NCBI RefSeq assembly: GCF_029016285.1
Contig: NZ_CP091976.1
Location: 434,001 to 498,000 of the forward strand
From: Vibrio sp. DW001
Lineage (GTDB): Bacteria; Pseudomonadota; Gammaproteobacteria; Enterobacterales; Vibrionaceae
DNA: 64,000 nt
Direction of reading: 5' to 3'
Shown here: piece by piece, positions 1 through 8,969 of the stretch
How the letters are laid out: the number at the start of each line of letters is the position of its first letter
Numbering within the stretch: the stretch's first letter is position 1
Translations under genes and position numbers: made by a program
The notes under the pieces: model-generated
The model's database searches: none
Told to the model about the DNA's origin: nothing
Seen by the model: only the letters and a program-made list of their open reading frames with translations

Positions 1-924
1 AACATAAGTCATTTTAGGGGCAGTAATACTCGGGTCATCTTTCCACTGCCACTGATACTCGATAAACCCATGTTGCTGAGCAGCGACCATTTTGGCTATC
101 TCAACAAACACGGGAAAACCGGTGGTATTTTCACTGTCGGTGTAGTGCGTTAAATCTTGCCCTTTTAACTCTTTTCGATAAGGGTGCATCACCATTTTTG
201 GCTGCATATCGGTAATAAAGAAGTAGTCTTTATTTTCGCTACCATAGCGCATTGCTTTAATATCCGTCGCCGCTTGAGACTGAGCATCTTCTTTTTCCAA
301 GAGACCTCGCTGCTCTAATGCGACATAACTGTCAACGATACTGACTGCCGTTGATGTCAACTCCTTAAGCATCTGGCGTTTTTGTGACAGCATTGAGTCT
401 TCCACAAGCGGAACAATGACGTAAATGATGCTGGTAACAAACAGTACAATAGCTGCGACGGTTGGCAATACAATTCGAAGACTGAAACTCGCGAGGGTGT
501 TTTGACTCTCCTGCTGCGAAGAGGGCAATCCATTAAAATAGTCGGCTAACTCGTTCGCATCTAAAACTTCACTGAGTTCTTCGCCGTGAGTGGCTTCATG
601 AAACCTTGCAGTGAAAGTACCGTTTTCAAAATCCGCGCGAGAAGGTAAGTAACCGTCGTAATCATCTCGCAAATGGGTTTCAAACACATCTTTGATCTGC
701 TGATTAGTGTATTTATCACCAAATTCTTTAATCGCTTCAAAAAGGGCTTCTTTACAGTGACGAAAACGACGATGATCATAGGGATCATAGTCCATTTTTC
801 TGGCCATTCTTAACGAATGGTCAGTTCCATCATGGTCAAAAAAACCATCAATCCATTTGTGAATGTCTTCGCCACGAACACCAAAAAGATTTTCTGTACG
901 ATTAGCGTGCTCGGTAATTTTCAT
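1..924 (-). CDS. Cache-domain membrane sensor protein, 3' end outside window
   Basis: The frame is open from ATG at 924 to the left edge (308 codons visible, no stop), so the C-terminus and output domain are missing. Residues 1-147 form a charged, soluble N-terminal region that I do not recognise. A single hydrophobic segment follows at about 148-171 (LRIVLPTVAAIVLFV). Residues from about 172 onward look like a periplasmic single Cache (sCache_2-like) domain: the signature is GSENKDYFFITDMQPKMVMH followed by HPYRKELKGQDLT and GFPVFVEIA. Such sensors usually end in a histidine kinase, GGDEF or chemotaxis signalling module, but which one cannot be told here. The soluble domain placed before the first membrane segment is unusual for a Cache receptor. 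The start is chosen as the first in-frame ATG; the ribosome site is weak. Confidence 0.75.
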   Translation of the reverse strand, partial: MKITEHANRTENLFGVRGEDIHKWIDGFFDHDGTDHSLRMARKMDYDPYDHRRFRHCKEALFEAIKEFGDKYTNQQIKDVFETHLRDDYDGYLPSRADFENGTFTARFHEATHGEELSEVLDANELADYFNGLPSSQQESQNTLASFSLRIVLPTVAAIVLFVTSIIYVIVPLVEDSMLSQKRQMLKELTSTAVSIVDSYVALEQRGLLEKEDAQSQAATDIKAMRYGSENKDYFFITDMQPKMVMHPYRKELKGQDLTHYTDSENTTGFPVFVEIAKMVAAQQHGFIEYQWQWKDDPSITAPKMTYV

Positions 925-1177
925 TACGTATATTTATCTCAACAGGACTATTGATAAATGAATCATATATTGTGCGCTAAGTAGCAAGTCTACTCAAACA
1001 ACCACATTACACCCCAACTATTTTTGATAAATTAATCTAAATCAATAATTTTGCTGAATGGATTTTATAAACTTAGCTTGATTTAATCGTTTTCATTCAA
1101 TCTGAGAGGTTTTCTCTCAGTAATTTATCATCGAGAAATACCAACCGTCATTTTCCCTCTTTATTACTAACCATTTA

Positions 1178-1287
1178 AAGAAGCATGGTAGCGTCTGGGA
1201 TGTCGTCTAGTACTGGTTGAAGACCAGTATACCACGCGCAAGTGGAACGTGACTGGCTATGGTAAAACTCGAAATCCTTATAGGAAT
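1178..1287 (+). promoter_or_regulatory. Possible structured 5' leader of the DUF3360 gene
   Basis: A perfect 7-bp hairpin (TACTGGT 1211-1217, ACCAGTA 1223-1229, 5-nt loop) is followed directly by a second hairpin (CCAC-GCGCAA-GTGG, about 1231-1244). A short TCCT/AGGA pairing at about 1276-1285 could hide the ribosome site of the downstream gene. Stacked hairpins ending at a ribosome site suggest a regulatory leader. I could not match it to a riboswitch class that I know. Confidence 0.3.
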
Positions 1288-1293
1288 AACTAT

Positions 1294-2754
1294 ATGTCTG
1301 ACAAAGATAAGAAGTTTTATAGAGATATGCGCAAAAAAGCGCAAGATTTTGAAAGTCGAGAAGAGTTTCTAAACCATGATCTTAAAATCATGAACTTTAA
1401 GCGTTGGGGTATCCACTTGCCTTCACGTGATTACAGTATTGAAATAGAAGACTTTGTACCAGCACTTGCTGCAACAATTGGTAAAGTTGTGATGGTAACC
1501 GCGATGGTTGCAGTATTTGCAGCGCAGTTTGGTCTTTCGCCTGAGTTTGTTGCAGAAAACGTTCGTTACGAATTGCTTATTGCCGGTGCTCTTTTTGTTA
1601 TTTTATTCTCCGCTATTTTGAACCCGAACGCTAACTTGGCTGGTACGCATGGTCCAATGATTCCGCTCATACCACTCATAGCCTCTGCGGGTGGACACCC
1701 GTTAGCATTGGGGATAATGGTTTGTTTATTTGGTTTGACGCTCGCCTATACCAAAGGTGGCTCAAAGCTCATGACACTGACCGGTGTTGGAGTACGAGGG
1801 GGACTACTTATCTATTTAGGTGCGGTAGGACTCATTGGCCAAATTAATAAGACTGAAGCTTGGGCAGCAAGTACCGACCAAGGCTATATCTCATTTGCGG
1901 TCATTGGTATTACTGTTTTGGTTTACGCTTATCTAGCAAAAGTAAACAAGCGCTGGTTAGCCATTCCACTGTGTTCTTTAATCGCAGGTGTTGTTGCCTA
2001 CGCACTGGGCGCTGAGTTTTCCTTTACAACGGCACCTGGATTGCCTCATTTCAGCCCGTTCTACTGGTGGGGTGAAACAACAGGTTGGCAATTAGGTTGG
2101 CCAAACCTAGAGCATTTCATTGCAGTAACACCTTTTGCGCTTTTAGCGGTTGCAATGTGGTCACCTGATTATCTTGGTCACCGTGTTTTCCAAGAGCTGA
2201 ACTACCCGAAAGAAGCAAAAGGCGTATTAATGGATGTTGATGACACCATGACTGTTGCTTCAATCCGTCAAGGTGTTGGTACGCTATTAGGTGGTGGTAA
2301 CTTAGCATCATCTTGGGGTACTTATATGATCCCAGCAGCGATTGCGAAACGTCCTATTCCAGGTGGCGCATTACTGACAGGTATCATGTGTATTCTTGCT
2401 GCTGTGATTGGTTATCCAATGGATCTAGCGATGTGGGAACCTGTATTGCGTGTTGCACTTATTGTGGGTGTGTTCCTTCCATTGCTTGAAGCTGGTATGC
2501 AAATGATTCACAAGCACAAAGATTCATTAAGTGCTGGTATTTGTATCTTCGCTTGTGCCTTTGTAAACCCGGTATTTGGTTGGGCGGCGACAATGCTGCT
2601 TGATAATATGGGACTGATTGGTGATCACGAACGTGCTAAAACACTTTCGGCTAAAGACAAATACTTAATCCCAGGCATTGCATTTATTATCTGTGTTGGT
2701 TCACTTGCGGTTGTAGGTCAATTACCCGGTATTCCTGCGTTGATTGGTAACTAA
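1294..2754 (+). CDS. DUF3360 family putative membrane transporter
   Basis: Polytopic membrane protein of 486 residues from the preferred start. The first ATG at 1249 has no ribosome site, while ATG 1294 (MSDKDKK) is preceded by AGGA with 8-nt spacing. After a charged cytoplasmic N-terminus of about 60 residues there are many hydrophobic segments, with glycine-rich motifs AGTHGPMIPLIPLIASAGG and TGVGVRGGLLIYLGAVG. These resemble the discontinuous helices of SulP/NCS2-type carriers. The family is known to me as DUF3360, found in marine Vibrio-like bacteria, with no established substrate. It is a single-gene unit: an upstream structured leader and a strong terminator right after the stop. Transport function is inferred from topology only. 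Confidence 0.7.
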   Translation: MSDKDKKFYRDMRKKAQDFESREEFLNHDLKIMNFKRWGIHLPSRDYSIEIEDFVPALAATIGKVVMVTAMVAVFAAQFGLSPEFVAENVRYELLIAGALFVILFSAILNPNANLAGTHGPMIPLIPLIASAGGHPLALGIMVCLFGLTLAYTKGGSKLMTLTGVGVRGGLLIYLGAVGLIGQINKTEAWAASTDQGYISFAVIGITVLVYAYLAKVNKRWLAIPLCSLIAGVVAYALGAEFSFTTAPGLPHFSPFYWWGETTGWQLGWPNLEHFIAVTPFALLAVAMWSPDYLGHRVFQELNYPKEAKGVLMDVDDTMTVASIRQGVGTLLGGGNLASSWGTYMIPAAIAKRPIPGGALLTGIMCILAAVIGYPMDLAMWEPVLRVALIVGVFLPLLEAGMQMIHKHKDSLSAGICIFACAFVNPVFGWAATMLLDNMGLIGDHERAKTLSAKDKYLIPGIAFIICVGSLAVVGQLPGIPALIGN

Positions 2755-2794
2755 AACTGAGCCATAACTCATAGTAATCAGTCGCCAACTAATA

Positions 2795-2834
2795 AATAAT
2801 AAGGGCACGAAAAATAATTCGCGCCCTTATTATT
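2795..2834. terminator. Bidirectional Rho-independent terminator
   Basis: Perfect 12-bp stem (AATAATAAGGGC 2795-2806, GCCCTTATTATT 2823-2834) lies between the convergent DUF3360 and YgiN-like genes. A/T tracts on both sides allow it to serve both. Confidence 0.85.
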
Positions 2835-2842
2835 GCTCGTTT

Positions 2843-3133
2843 TTAAGCCAGTTCTGTCATTTCATTTACAACTAAAGGCTCTATCTTTCCTTCAGTATTT
2901 TTTACAAAAGCTTGAAAATGTTCTGTCTCTGTGTGTTTTTTTAGCATCTCAGGACTTTGCCACATTTCAAACATCACAAACAATCCATCGTTATTATTGT
3001 CAGCTTGTAGACGATACTCAATACAACCTTCATCTTGACGCGATGGCGCGACGAGCTTTAACACTTCTTGCTTAACAAATTCACTTTGACCCGGTTTCGC
3101 TTCAATTTTTGCTAAGATAGTTAGATTAGTCAC
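2843..3133 (-). CDS. Antibiotic biosynthesis monooxygenase (YgiN-like) family protein
   Basis: A 96-residue single-domain ABM-superfamily protein with a ferredoxin-like alpha/beta barrel fold. The signature features are an N-terminal strand LTILAKIEAKPG, the helix PSRQDEGCIEYRL, and the conserved FVMFEMWQSPEMLKKHTETEHFQAF stretch with paired histidines typical of YgiN quinol monooxygenases. Cofactor-free members oxidise quinols or handle small aromatic or reactive compounds in the cytoplasm. The gene stands alone, convergent with the DUF3360 gene and sharing its terminator. The substrate cannot be deduced. Confidence 0.85.
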   Translation of the reverse strand: MTNLTILAKIEAKPGQSEFVKQEVLKLVAPSRQDEGCIEYRLQADNNNDGLFVMFEMWQSPEMLKKHTETEHFQAFVKNTEGKIEPLVVNEMTELA

Positions 3134-3804
3134 GTTGTTTTCCTTTCTTTATTTTCAATAAAATTCATTTTACACCGAGCGATTGAAACAGAACGGCAAT
3201 CATAATTCTACTCATTTTCTGATAGGGTGAACTAGAATATCAACCGAATTGGTATTAATCAGTTGCCGTGAGGTTAAGATTATATGGTTCCAGAAGTCAT
3301 GGTGATGGCTGCAAATAAAAAGGTCAACGTTGTATTTTTGGATAACTTCTGGGAGCTTAATACTTATATTTTCTGTACCAGCCAACGCGTATTTGATAGA
3401 AAATTCAGAACGAATGATAAAACGTTCAAGTATCGATTCGTCTTTTCCGCAACGTTCGCACGACTCTCCTTGGCATTGAAGTCAAAACACTCCGGATAGA
3501 TTTCACCATGAGTGCTGGCATTAAATTTTGAAACCATTCCAGGACTGTTTAGATTGAGAAGTCAAAAAAGACAATAAAGATTAAACCCCAAAAGCCGGAT
3601 TAAAATCACTCTACCATAAACAAGCTTTTAGAAGACAGTTTAGGCTAGAGTGTTATTTATTAAAGTAAAATTTCTATTTTTTGCGGAGAATCAACCCATG
3701 AGAAACAATTGACACAGATCATGGATGATAATGATTATCAGTTGTATCTTATTATTTCAATTTTAATTAGTCACGCTCATATAGACAAACGGAATAGAAA
3801 TATT
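3134..3804. other. Intergenic stretch with one weak small ORF
   Basis: No convincing gene is present. The best candidate is a 57-codon minus-strand frame at 3364-3537 beginning MVSKFNASTHGEIYPECF and ending FLSNTRWLVQKI. I recognise no family, it lacks a clear ribosome site, and another frame overlaps it on the plus strand (3284-3499, also unrecognised). The sequence could be gene debris. Part of 3709-3804 is open in the methyltransferase frame but is probably its leader. Confidence 0.3.
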
Positions 3805-4431
3805 ATGGAAAAGGAAACGTACTGGTCCAAGTTCGCTGATAACTTCGACCAAAAAAGCTTAAACATCGTCGGCAAAGCCTCTACAGAAATAATCCAAAAT
3901 GCTGTAGCCAACCAAAAGGACTTAGGTAATACACTCGAACTAGGATGCGGTTGCGGTGCATTCTCAGATATACTCCGATTTGGAGCCAAACACCTCACGG
4001 CCACCGACTTCTCTGATGAAATGGTTACTGCTACAAAGAAACGCTTGGAAGGCTTAGACTGCATCACCATCGAAAAAGCAAACTGCTTCGAACTCCAGTA
4101 CCCAAAGAATTCCTTTGATACCATATTCGCAGCAAACCTACTCCACATTATACCTAACCCAGAACTTGCACTGCGAGAATGGAAAAAGGCACTGAAACCT
4201 GACGGCAAGATTATCATCGTTAGCCTTACCTCCGAAGGTATGGCAGAAGAAGATCTTCAGGGAATGGTCACTCGCTATCTAGAGAACTTCGGCCAACCAT
4301 CCCCAACCGTACAAAAACTCACCGTGGATAAGGTAAAAGCCATGCTGAGTAGCGCCGAGTACAAAATTGAGCAGACCACTTTAATCGGCGGGACAACGAA
4401 AGCCGTTTTTGCCATCGCCAGACACCAATAA
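3805..4431 (+). CDS. Class I SAM-dependent methyltransferase
   Basis: A 208-residue protein from the ATG at 3805 (MEKETYW), preferred over the upstream in-frame start at 3709 because GGAA lies about 10 nt ahead and because the family usually starts with a YW-x-x-FA-x-x-FD motif, seen here as YWSKFADNFD. Motif I is LELGCGCGAFS, motif II is TATDFSDEM, and the acidic/aromatic motif DTIFAANLLHIIPNPE follows; all belong to Methyltransf_11/25 proteins. It would methylate an unknown small molecule in the cytoplasm. It stands alone, with no operon partner to suggest the substrate. Confidence 0.85.
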   Translation: MEKETYWSKFADNFDQKSLNIVGKASTEIIQNAVANQKDLGNTLELGCGCGAFSDILRFGAKHLTATDFSDEMVTATKKRLEGLDCITIEKANCFELQYPKNSFDTIFAANLLHIIPNPELALREWKKALKPDGKIIIVSLTSEGMAEEDLQGMVTRYLENFGQPSPTVQKLTVDKVKAMLSSAEYKIEQTTLIGGTTKAVFAIARHQ

Positions 4432-4476
4432 GACAGATTTTAAACTCAATCAGGAAGTCCTTTCAGTTCTGTAGTA

Positions 4477-4674
4477 TTACATCGCAATGTCCACACGGAC
4501 ATAACTGATCAGGTATACCACACGCGCTTCATCTACCGCAGGAAAAGGCATATTTTCTACAGGGGCGGCTTTGTTTCGTTCATAGGCCGAAACCGTTGAA
4601 AAACTGGTCATCAGAAAGAACAATGGCAATAGTTCATTGGCAAACTTAGTTAAATATGGGGTAAACAAAAACAT
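4477..4674 (-). CDS. Small secreted or membrane protein, possibly truncated
   Basis: A 65-residue frame with an N-terminal hydrophobic stretch (LPLFFLMTSFSTVSA) that looks like a signal peptide, followed by YERNKAAPVENMPFPAVDEARVVYLISYVRV. The mature part resembles the start of longer Vibrio secreted proteins and ends abruptly, so truncation is likely. I do not recognise a family with confidence. It is convergent with the methyltransferase. Confidence 0.4.
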   Translation of the reverse strand: MFLFTPYLTKFANELLPLFFLMTSFSTVSAYERNKAAPVENMPFPAVDEARVVYLISYVRVDIAM

Positions 4675-4815
4675 GGGTTACTTTCTTTGAACTTGCTTGT
4701 TATTTGTCCAGTATACATTGATTTATTTTTATGAATCGACCAGTGACCGACAGATACTACACAGATTAGAAAAAGTATCTTGAAACCTTAAACGCTTGTG
4801 ATAAGTGTGTCCGAA

Positions 4816-4979
4816 TTATGCACCAAAAGCCAGTTCCAAGACTTCGCTTTGATTGCAATAGTTAGTGATCGATACATCATGTTTAGCTCGGTTACCAACC
4901 AGAATTAACTTAACACCCAAGTTGTGACAAGCTCGAAGGTCACTTTAGGACGAATGTAATCGGCGTTACTGCCTAAGTC
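4816..4979 (-). pseudogene. Frameshifted coding remnant, faintly PlsX-like
   Basis: On the minus strand, one frame reads DLGSNADYIRPKVTFE and then shifts near 4930 into another reading RACHNLGVKLILVGNRAKHD and on to FGA before a stop at 4816. Joined, they resemble the N-terminal beta-alpha-beta of a PlsX-type phosphate acyltransferase (D-x-G-S-D...RPxV...LGVKLILVG). There is no start codon and no downstream domain. Coding remains are fairly clear; the family assignment is a guess. Confidence 0.3.
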
Positions 4980-5093
4980 GAGTTAACACTTTTTGATAGC
5001 TGCGATTTGATCTCTTATGAATTATTGAACAAGCATGGAAATCGAAGGTTGGAAATAAAGCGAGAGTAGAAAGAGATCTCACTGGGCAAAACA

Positions 5094-5127
5094 AAAAATC
5101 GCCGATTGATTTGCATCATCGGCGTTT
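5094..5127 (-). terminator. Terminator of the DEAD-box helicase gene
   Basis: A 7-bp stem CGCCGAT (5100-5106) / ATCGGCG (5118-5124) is followed on the minus strand by a run of T (AAAAAAT on plus), 20 nt past the helicase stop. Confidence 0.75.
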
Positions 5128-5144
5128 AGTGTGCGTTGACTCGC

Positions 5145-6437
5145 TTACTTCTTAGTGGCTGTAGCTCTATTTCTCACGATATTACGTAATCGAGCGCATC
5201 TCTCAGCAGAACCCTGGCTGGCATCAGAAGGGTTGTTCGTACGAGTTTTACGGTCTTTGAACGCTGGTTTGCTATGCATTTTCTGCAATAGTGCATCACG
5301 GTTTTTTGGCTCGTAGCCTGCTTGCTCTACACGTCTAATCGTATGACCAATTAACGACTCTACTTGTTGCAACGTCAGTTCTTCTTCACGGCTGACAAAA
5401 GACACAGCGTGTCCTTTTTGGCCAGCTCGACCTGTTCGGCCAATACGGTGAACATAATCTTCTGCCAAAAATGGCATATCGAAATTCACTACGTGCGGAA
5501 GGTCTTTAATATCTAAGCCGCGAGCAGCCACATCGGTTGCAATCATCACACGCGCCTTGCCTTCTTTAAACTCGTCAAGCGCTCTACGACGGGCACTTTG
5601 TGCTTTATCACCGTGACATAGTACCGCTTTAATGCCGTCTAGTTTGAGTTCTTTCAATAACATGTTGGCCGTTTCTTTGTAGTTCACAAAGACCAATACC
5701 TGTTTCCAATTCTTACGACCAATAAGTTCAGATAACATTTCATACTTTCTTTCTTGGTCTACTGGGTAGACAACATGCGCGATAGTGTCTGCCGTCACGT
5801 TTTCTTGAGCTACGGATACTCTTTTCGGTTGATTCAACATTTCCGTCGCTAGTTTGTTCATTTGCGGAGAGAACGTCGCCGAGAACAGCATAGTCTGTGG
5901 CTTCGTTGAAACACCAGACATAATGGTTTCAATTGATGAAATAAAGCCCATGTCTAACATACGGTCGGCTTCATCGAAAACCAAGAACTCAAGGTTCTGT
6001 AGGGAAACACTTTTCTCATCCAGATGCTCAATTAAGCGACCTGGTGTTGCCACTAAAATGTCAACACCGTTCTTTAGCTTTTGAACCTGAGATGACATTT
6101 TCACGCCACCATAAATGGCAGCAACACTCAATGATGTGTACTTGATATAATCTTCAATGCTTTGCGCAATCTGTGCGGCCAATTCACGAGTTGGTGCAAG
6201 AACCAGTGCTCGTGTTTGAAAATGGTTATTAACTTTGGTCTTGTCTAATAGCTGCTGAATAATTGGCAGAGCGAAAGCGGCAGTTTTGCCTGTCCCTGTT
6301 TGAGCATTCGCTAAGATATCGTACCCTTTACGAGCGAGTGGGATCGCTTTCTGCTGAACAGGAGTAAGTTTTTCGTAGCCGCACTCGGACAGTGCTTTCA
6401 CAATTTCTGGAGAAAAATTCTGAGATGAAAATGACAT
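5145..6437 (-). CDS. rhlE: DEAD-box ATP-dependent RNA helicase, RhlE type
   Basis: A 430-residue helicase with the full motif set: Q-motif and LTPVQQKAIP (about 24-33), Walker A AQTGTGKT (45-52), APTREL (81-86), TPGR (131-134), DEAD (155-158), SAT in LFSATF, then the RecA2 motifs VFVNYK, ATDVAARGLDI and HRIGRTGRAG. A basic tail of about 60 residues follows the core. RhlE helicases remodel rRNA precursors and mRNA in the cytoplasm. It is a single gene with its own terminator. The family and the RhlE subgroup are well supported; the exact paralogue in this genome is not. Confidence 0.88.
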   Translation of the reverse strand: MSFSSQNFSPEIVKALSECGYEKLTPVQQKAIPLARKGYDILANAQTGTGKTAAFALPIIQQLLDKTKVNNHFQTRALVLAPTRELAAQIAQSIEDYIKYTSLSVAAIYGGVKMSSQVQKLKNGVDILVATPGRLIEHLDEKSVSLQNLEFLVFDEADRMLDMGFISSIETIMSGVSTKPQTMLFSATFSPQMNKLATEMLNQPKRVSVAQENVTADTIAHVVYPVDQERKYEMLSELIGRKNWKQVLVFVNYKETANMLLKELKLDGIKAVLCHGDKAQSARRRALDEFKEGKARVMIATDVAARGLDIKDLPHVVNFDMPFLAEDYVHRIGRTGRAGQKGHAVSFVSREEELTLQQVESLIGHTIRRVEQAGYEPKNRDALLQKMHSKPAFKDRKTRTNNPSDASQGSAERCARLRNIVRNRATATKK

Positions 6438-6693
6438 TGTTGTGTTCCTAAAATTAAGCGGCTACGACCACGTAAAGCATAACCAAAAATACGGTCGCAG
6501 ATTGTAGAACAAACTGTATCGGAACGGCAGACTTTTTACCAATTAGTCGCAATAAGCTCGAAAATATGACAATTTAACGGCAACAAGTCCTTTAGAGACC
6601 ATGTTTTTCAAGGTAAAAGTGCTGTTTAACCACTCCCAACGACTGACAGTGTAGTGGGTTAGCAAATTTGGTCAGATAGTTAGAATTCTAGGC

Positions 6694-6765
6694 ATGAAAA
6701 AAAGTAAGTCAAATGATGCTTTAGTGAAGAGTGTGTTCAATCGGTCGAAACACACAATTGGGCAA
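6694..6765 (+). repeat. Dispersed repeat, copy A
   Basis: Pairs with copy B at 28177-28248: equal length, ungapped, about 72% identical by hand count. The best conserved core is CGAAACACACAAT-x-GGGCAA at the 3' end and GTCAAATG in the 5' half. It abuts the recombinase pseudogene. Confidence 0.5.
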
Positions 6766-6807
6766 CAGCTTGTCAGAAAAGTGGCTAATGGACCCCTTAA
6801 AAAATAG
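6694..6807 (+). CDS. Putative 37-residue small protein within a dispersed repeat
   Basis: An ATG at 6694 opens a 37-residue basic frame (MKKSKSNDALVKSVFNRSKH, then TIGQQLVRKVANGPLKK). No ribosome site is evident. Its first 72 nt match 28177-28248 with 52 identities by hand count and no gaps, but that second copy has stop codons in the same frame. It lies just 3' of a dead recombinase, so it may be a piece of a mobile element rather than a working gene. Confidence 0.3.
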   Translation: MKKSKSNDALVKSVFNRSKHTIGQQLVRKVANGPLKK

Positions 6808-6819
6808 GGTTCCTTTCTA

Positions 6820-7415
6820 CTAACCATCAGTTCCTTTAGAAAGTAACAATGCGTCTTCTAATTCAACACCAAGGTAGCGGATCGTGTTATCTACCTTTGT
6901 ATGTCCAAGTAGAAGCTGAACAGCTCGAATATTTTCGTTTTTGCATAAACTAATGTCGCTTGGGTTCGTCTCATCGAATGGGGGCCATACAAGTTAGGAC
7001 CAAGCCCAAGATTTGACGCCCATTTTCTAACAAAGTATCGATAGTACGAATAGCTGATTGGTTGTCCCTTTCTTCTTTGCCTTAGAAAAAGAAAGTCGCT
7101 GGCATTTAGTGAAGCAATAAAAATCCATTTCATTAAACTTTGGTGCGTTCTTGTCGTTATTTCAAATTGAACTTCAATGTCTGTTTTTCTCTGGATATGC
7201 TTAACACGATTAAATATCCTATCTTGCGAAGATATATCGCAAACCCTGAGCGGGAGCAAATCACTCGCTCTAAGTTTGCTATCAATAGCTAAGTTAAGTA
7301 GCGCAAGCTACATCAAACTATTTTCAATCTCTAGTCTGGTTCTGATCCGCCAAACTTCCTCAAGCCGAAAAGGCTTTTTCACCTCACTTCGTTTCATTTT
7401 GTTGAAAACCACCAT
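6820..7415 (-). pseudogene. Tyrosine recombinase (phage-type integrase), doubly disrupted
   Basis: Reading from ATG 7415, the frame begins MVVFNKMKRSEVKKPFRLEE and hits TAG at 7308-7310 (codon 36), then resumes in frame with LALLNLAIDSKLRASDLL. The catalytic landmarks are R in SKLRASDL and HSMRRT. Near 6930 a one-base loss after YAKTK shifts the frame; in the other frame the sequence continues as NIRAVQLLLGHTKVDNTIRYLGVEL, holding the third-box His and the Tyr nucleophile, and ends at 6820. The intact protein would be about 198 residues, matching short Vibrio integrases. With a stop and a frameshift upstream of the Tyr, it cannot be active. Confidence 0.85.
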
Positions 7416-7574
7416 GATGGCCTCCTTCTTTATTTAGTCATCACGATTGTAGTAGGAAGGAAATGGACATAAATAGTTAACTACTGCCAATTAAACTAAT
7501 CACTTCGAGTTGTGGTAATAGAGTTATAAAGTTAAGCCGAGTATCCAGTATTATTAGTGCAGATCAAAATTAAT

Positions 7575-8969
7575 TCATATCTCAAATGCGGATATACTAG
7601 GTGGTTTTTGGATTAATTTTGCTAAGATATTAAGGCCTCGAGCAACTCTTATTTTGTCTACTTCATGGCTTAAGCATATTCTTATAGCTTCAGGGGCATC
7701 GGCGACGTTTGGTGCAAAACATCGTCCGTTATTTACGAGCACGCCATATTTCGCACATTCCATACAGAAGTGGTCCGCTCTGAACTGATCCGGAAGAGGG
7801 ATCCAGATATGAAAGCCTTGCGGATCCGCCATAAAGTCCAAACCAGTCAAGATAGAACGCGCCAGTGTTTGACGCTCCTCTGCGGCTGCGCTTTGCTTTA
7901 TGCTTAGTGTTTTCGCAGTGCCATCGTTGATTAATCTTGCAGCAATTTCCATTGTCAACGGTGGCGTCATCCAGATGCTTAGATTTACCGTATGACTCAA
8001 AGCAAGAGAAAAACGAGAAGGAAAGTACAAAAAGCCCACTCGTAATCCGGGAGCGACAGTCTTCGACAGACTGGTGATATAAACGGTATGTTCGGGCGCT
8101 AGCAATGCGATAGGAACTGCTCGATTCCTCTTGAGAGGAGCGAACACATCATCTTCGATGAGAATCACATTATACTTCTCAGCGATCTCCGCAATTTCTT
8201 TACGACGATGAAGTGATAACGTTACAGTTGTTGGAGCTTGTAATGTTGGTGTGAGGTAAAATGCTTTGGGTTTTGCTTGAATACAAAGCTGCTCAAATGA
8301 TTCAGGTATAACACCGCCATCATCCATAGCAACGGTTGCAGTATACAAACCAAGACGTTCTGCTATTGCGATTACTGGTATATAGGTCAATGCCTCGGTT
8401 AATAACAAATCACCAGGCTGAAGAAGTGCCATGAGTGCACACAATATGCCATGTTGCCCCCCCATAGTCGGAATTATTTGATCCGTATTAGCATCAATCC
8501 CGCAGCCAGTTAACCAAATTTTGCCAGCCTCTTTGTGAGTCGAAAGGTCATCTTTCGTCTGATAATCGAGTAAGGCAGATACATTTCCACTATAAGAAAT
8601 GTCTTTAAGAATACGCTTGATATCAGTGTCAGCAAAACCAGGCATTGGTAGATTACGCGACAGATCAATGGGTCCCTTAACTTCACGATTTAAATCAGCA
8701 AGAGCACCCACAGGTAGATTTTCATTGATGGAACGAACAAACGTACCTCGCCCAACTTCACCCTGGATAAGCGCTCGTTTGACGGCTTCTTTATAGGCTC
8801 GGCTTGTCGTGTTAGGTGAGATACCAAGTTTGTAAGCCAGTATACGGTGTGGCGGCAGTTGTGTGCCTTTCGTCAGCATTTCTGAAGCGATATCTTCAGC
8901 CATTGCTTCTACGATCCGCTTGTATATGGGCCCGCTTCGGCCGTTGAGATTTGGTATCCAGATTGCCAT
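7575..8969 (-). CDS. MocR-family (GntR-HTH/aminotransferase) transcriptional regulator
   Basis: A 464-residue fusion. Residues 1-80 form a GntR-type winged helix (LPPHRILAYKLGISPNTTSRAY ... GEVGRGTFV) and 100-450 a class I aminotransferase-like domain that binds PLP, with the Schiff-base lysine in SLSK (Lys303) followed by TVAPGLRVGF. MocR proteins sense PLP or amine/amino acid ligands and control transport or metabolism genes. It is divergent from a DMT transporter across an 81-bp gap, which implies that the exporter is its target. A perfect inverted repeat overlaps its own start codon (8968-8995), so autoregulation is likely. It resembles regulators paired with amino acid exporters; the ligand is unknown. 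Confidence 0.9.
   Translation of the reverse strand: MAIWIPNLNGRSGPIYKRIVEAMAEDIASEMLTKGTQLPPHRILAYKLGISPNTTSRAYKEAVKRALIQGEVGRGTFVRSINENLPVGALADLNREVKGPIDLSRNLPMPGFADTDIKRILKDISYSGNVSALLDYQTKDDLSTHKEAGKIWLTGCGIDANTDQIIPTMGGQHGILCALMALLQPGDLLLTEALTYIPVIAIAERLGLYTATVAMDDGGVIPESFEQLCIQAKPKAFYLTPTLQAPTTVTLSLHRRKEIAEIAEKYNVILIEDDVFAPLKRNRAVPIALLAPEHTVYITSLSKTVAPGLRVGFLYFPSRFSLALSHTVNLSIWMTPPLTMEIAARLINDGTAKTLSIKQSAAAEERQTLARSILTGLDFMADPQGFHIWIPLPDQFRADHFCMECAKYGVLVNNGRCFAPNVADAPEAIRICLSHEVDKIRVARGLNILAKLIQKPPSISAFEI

Noticed and set aside
2833..3075. 80-codon plus-strand frame opposite the YgiN-like gene
   Set aside because: It is a shadow of the conserved minus-strand gene.
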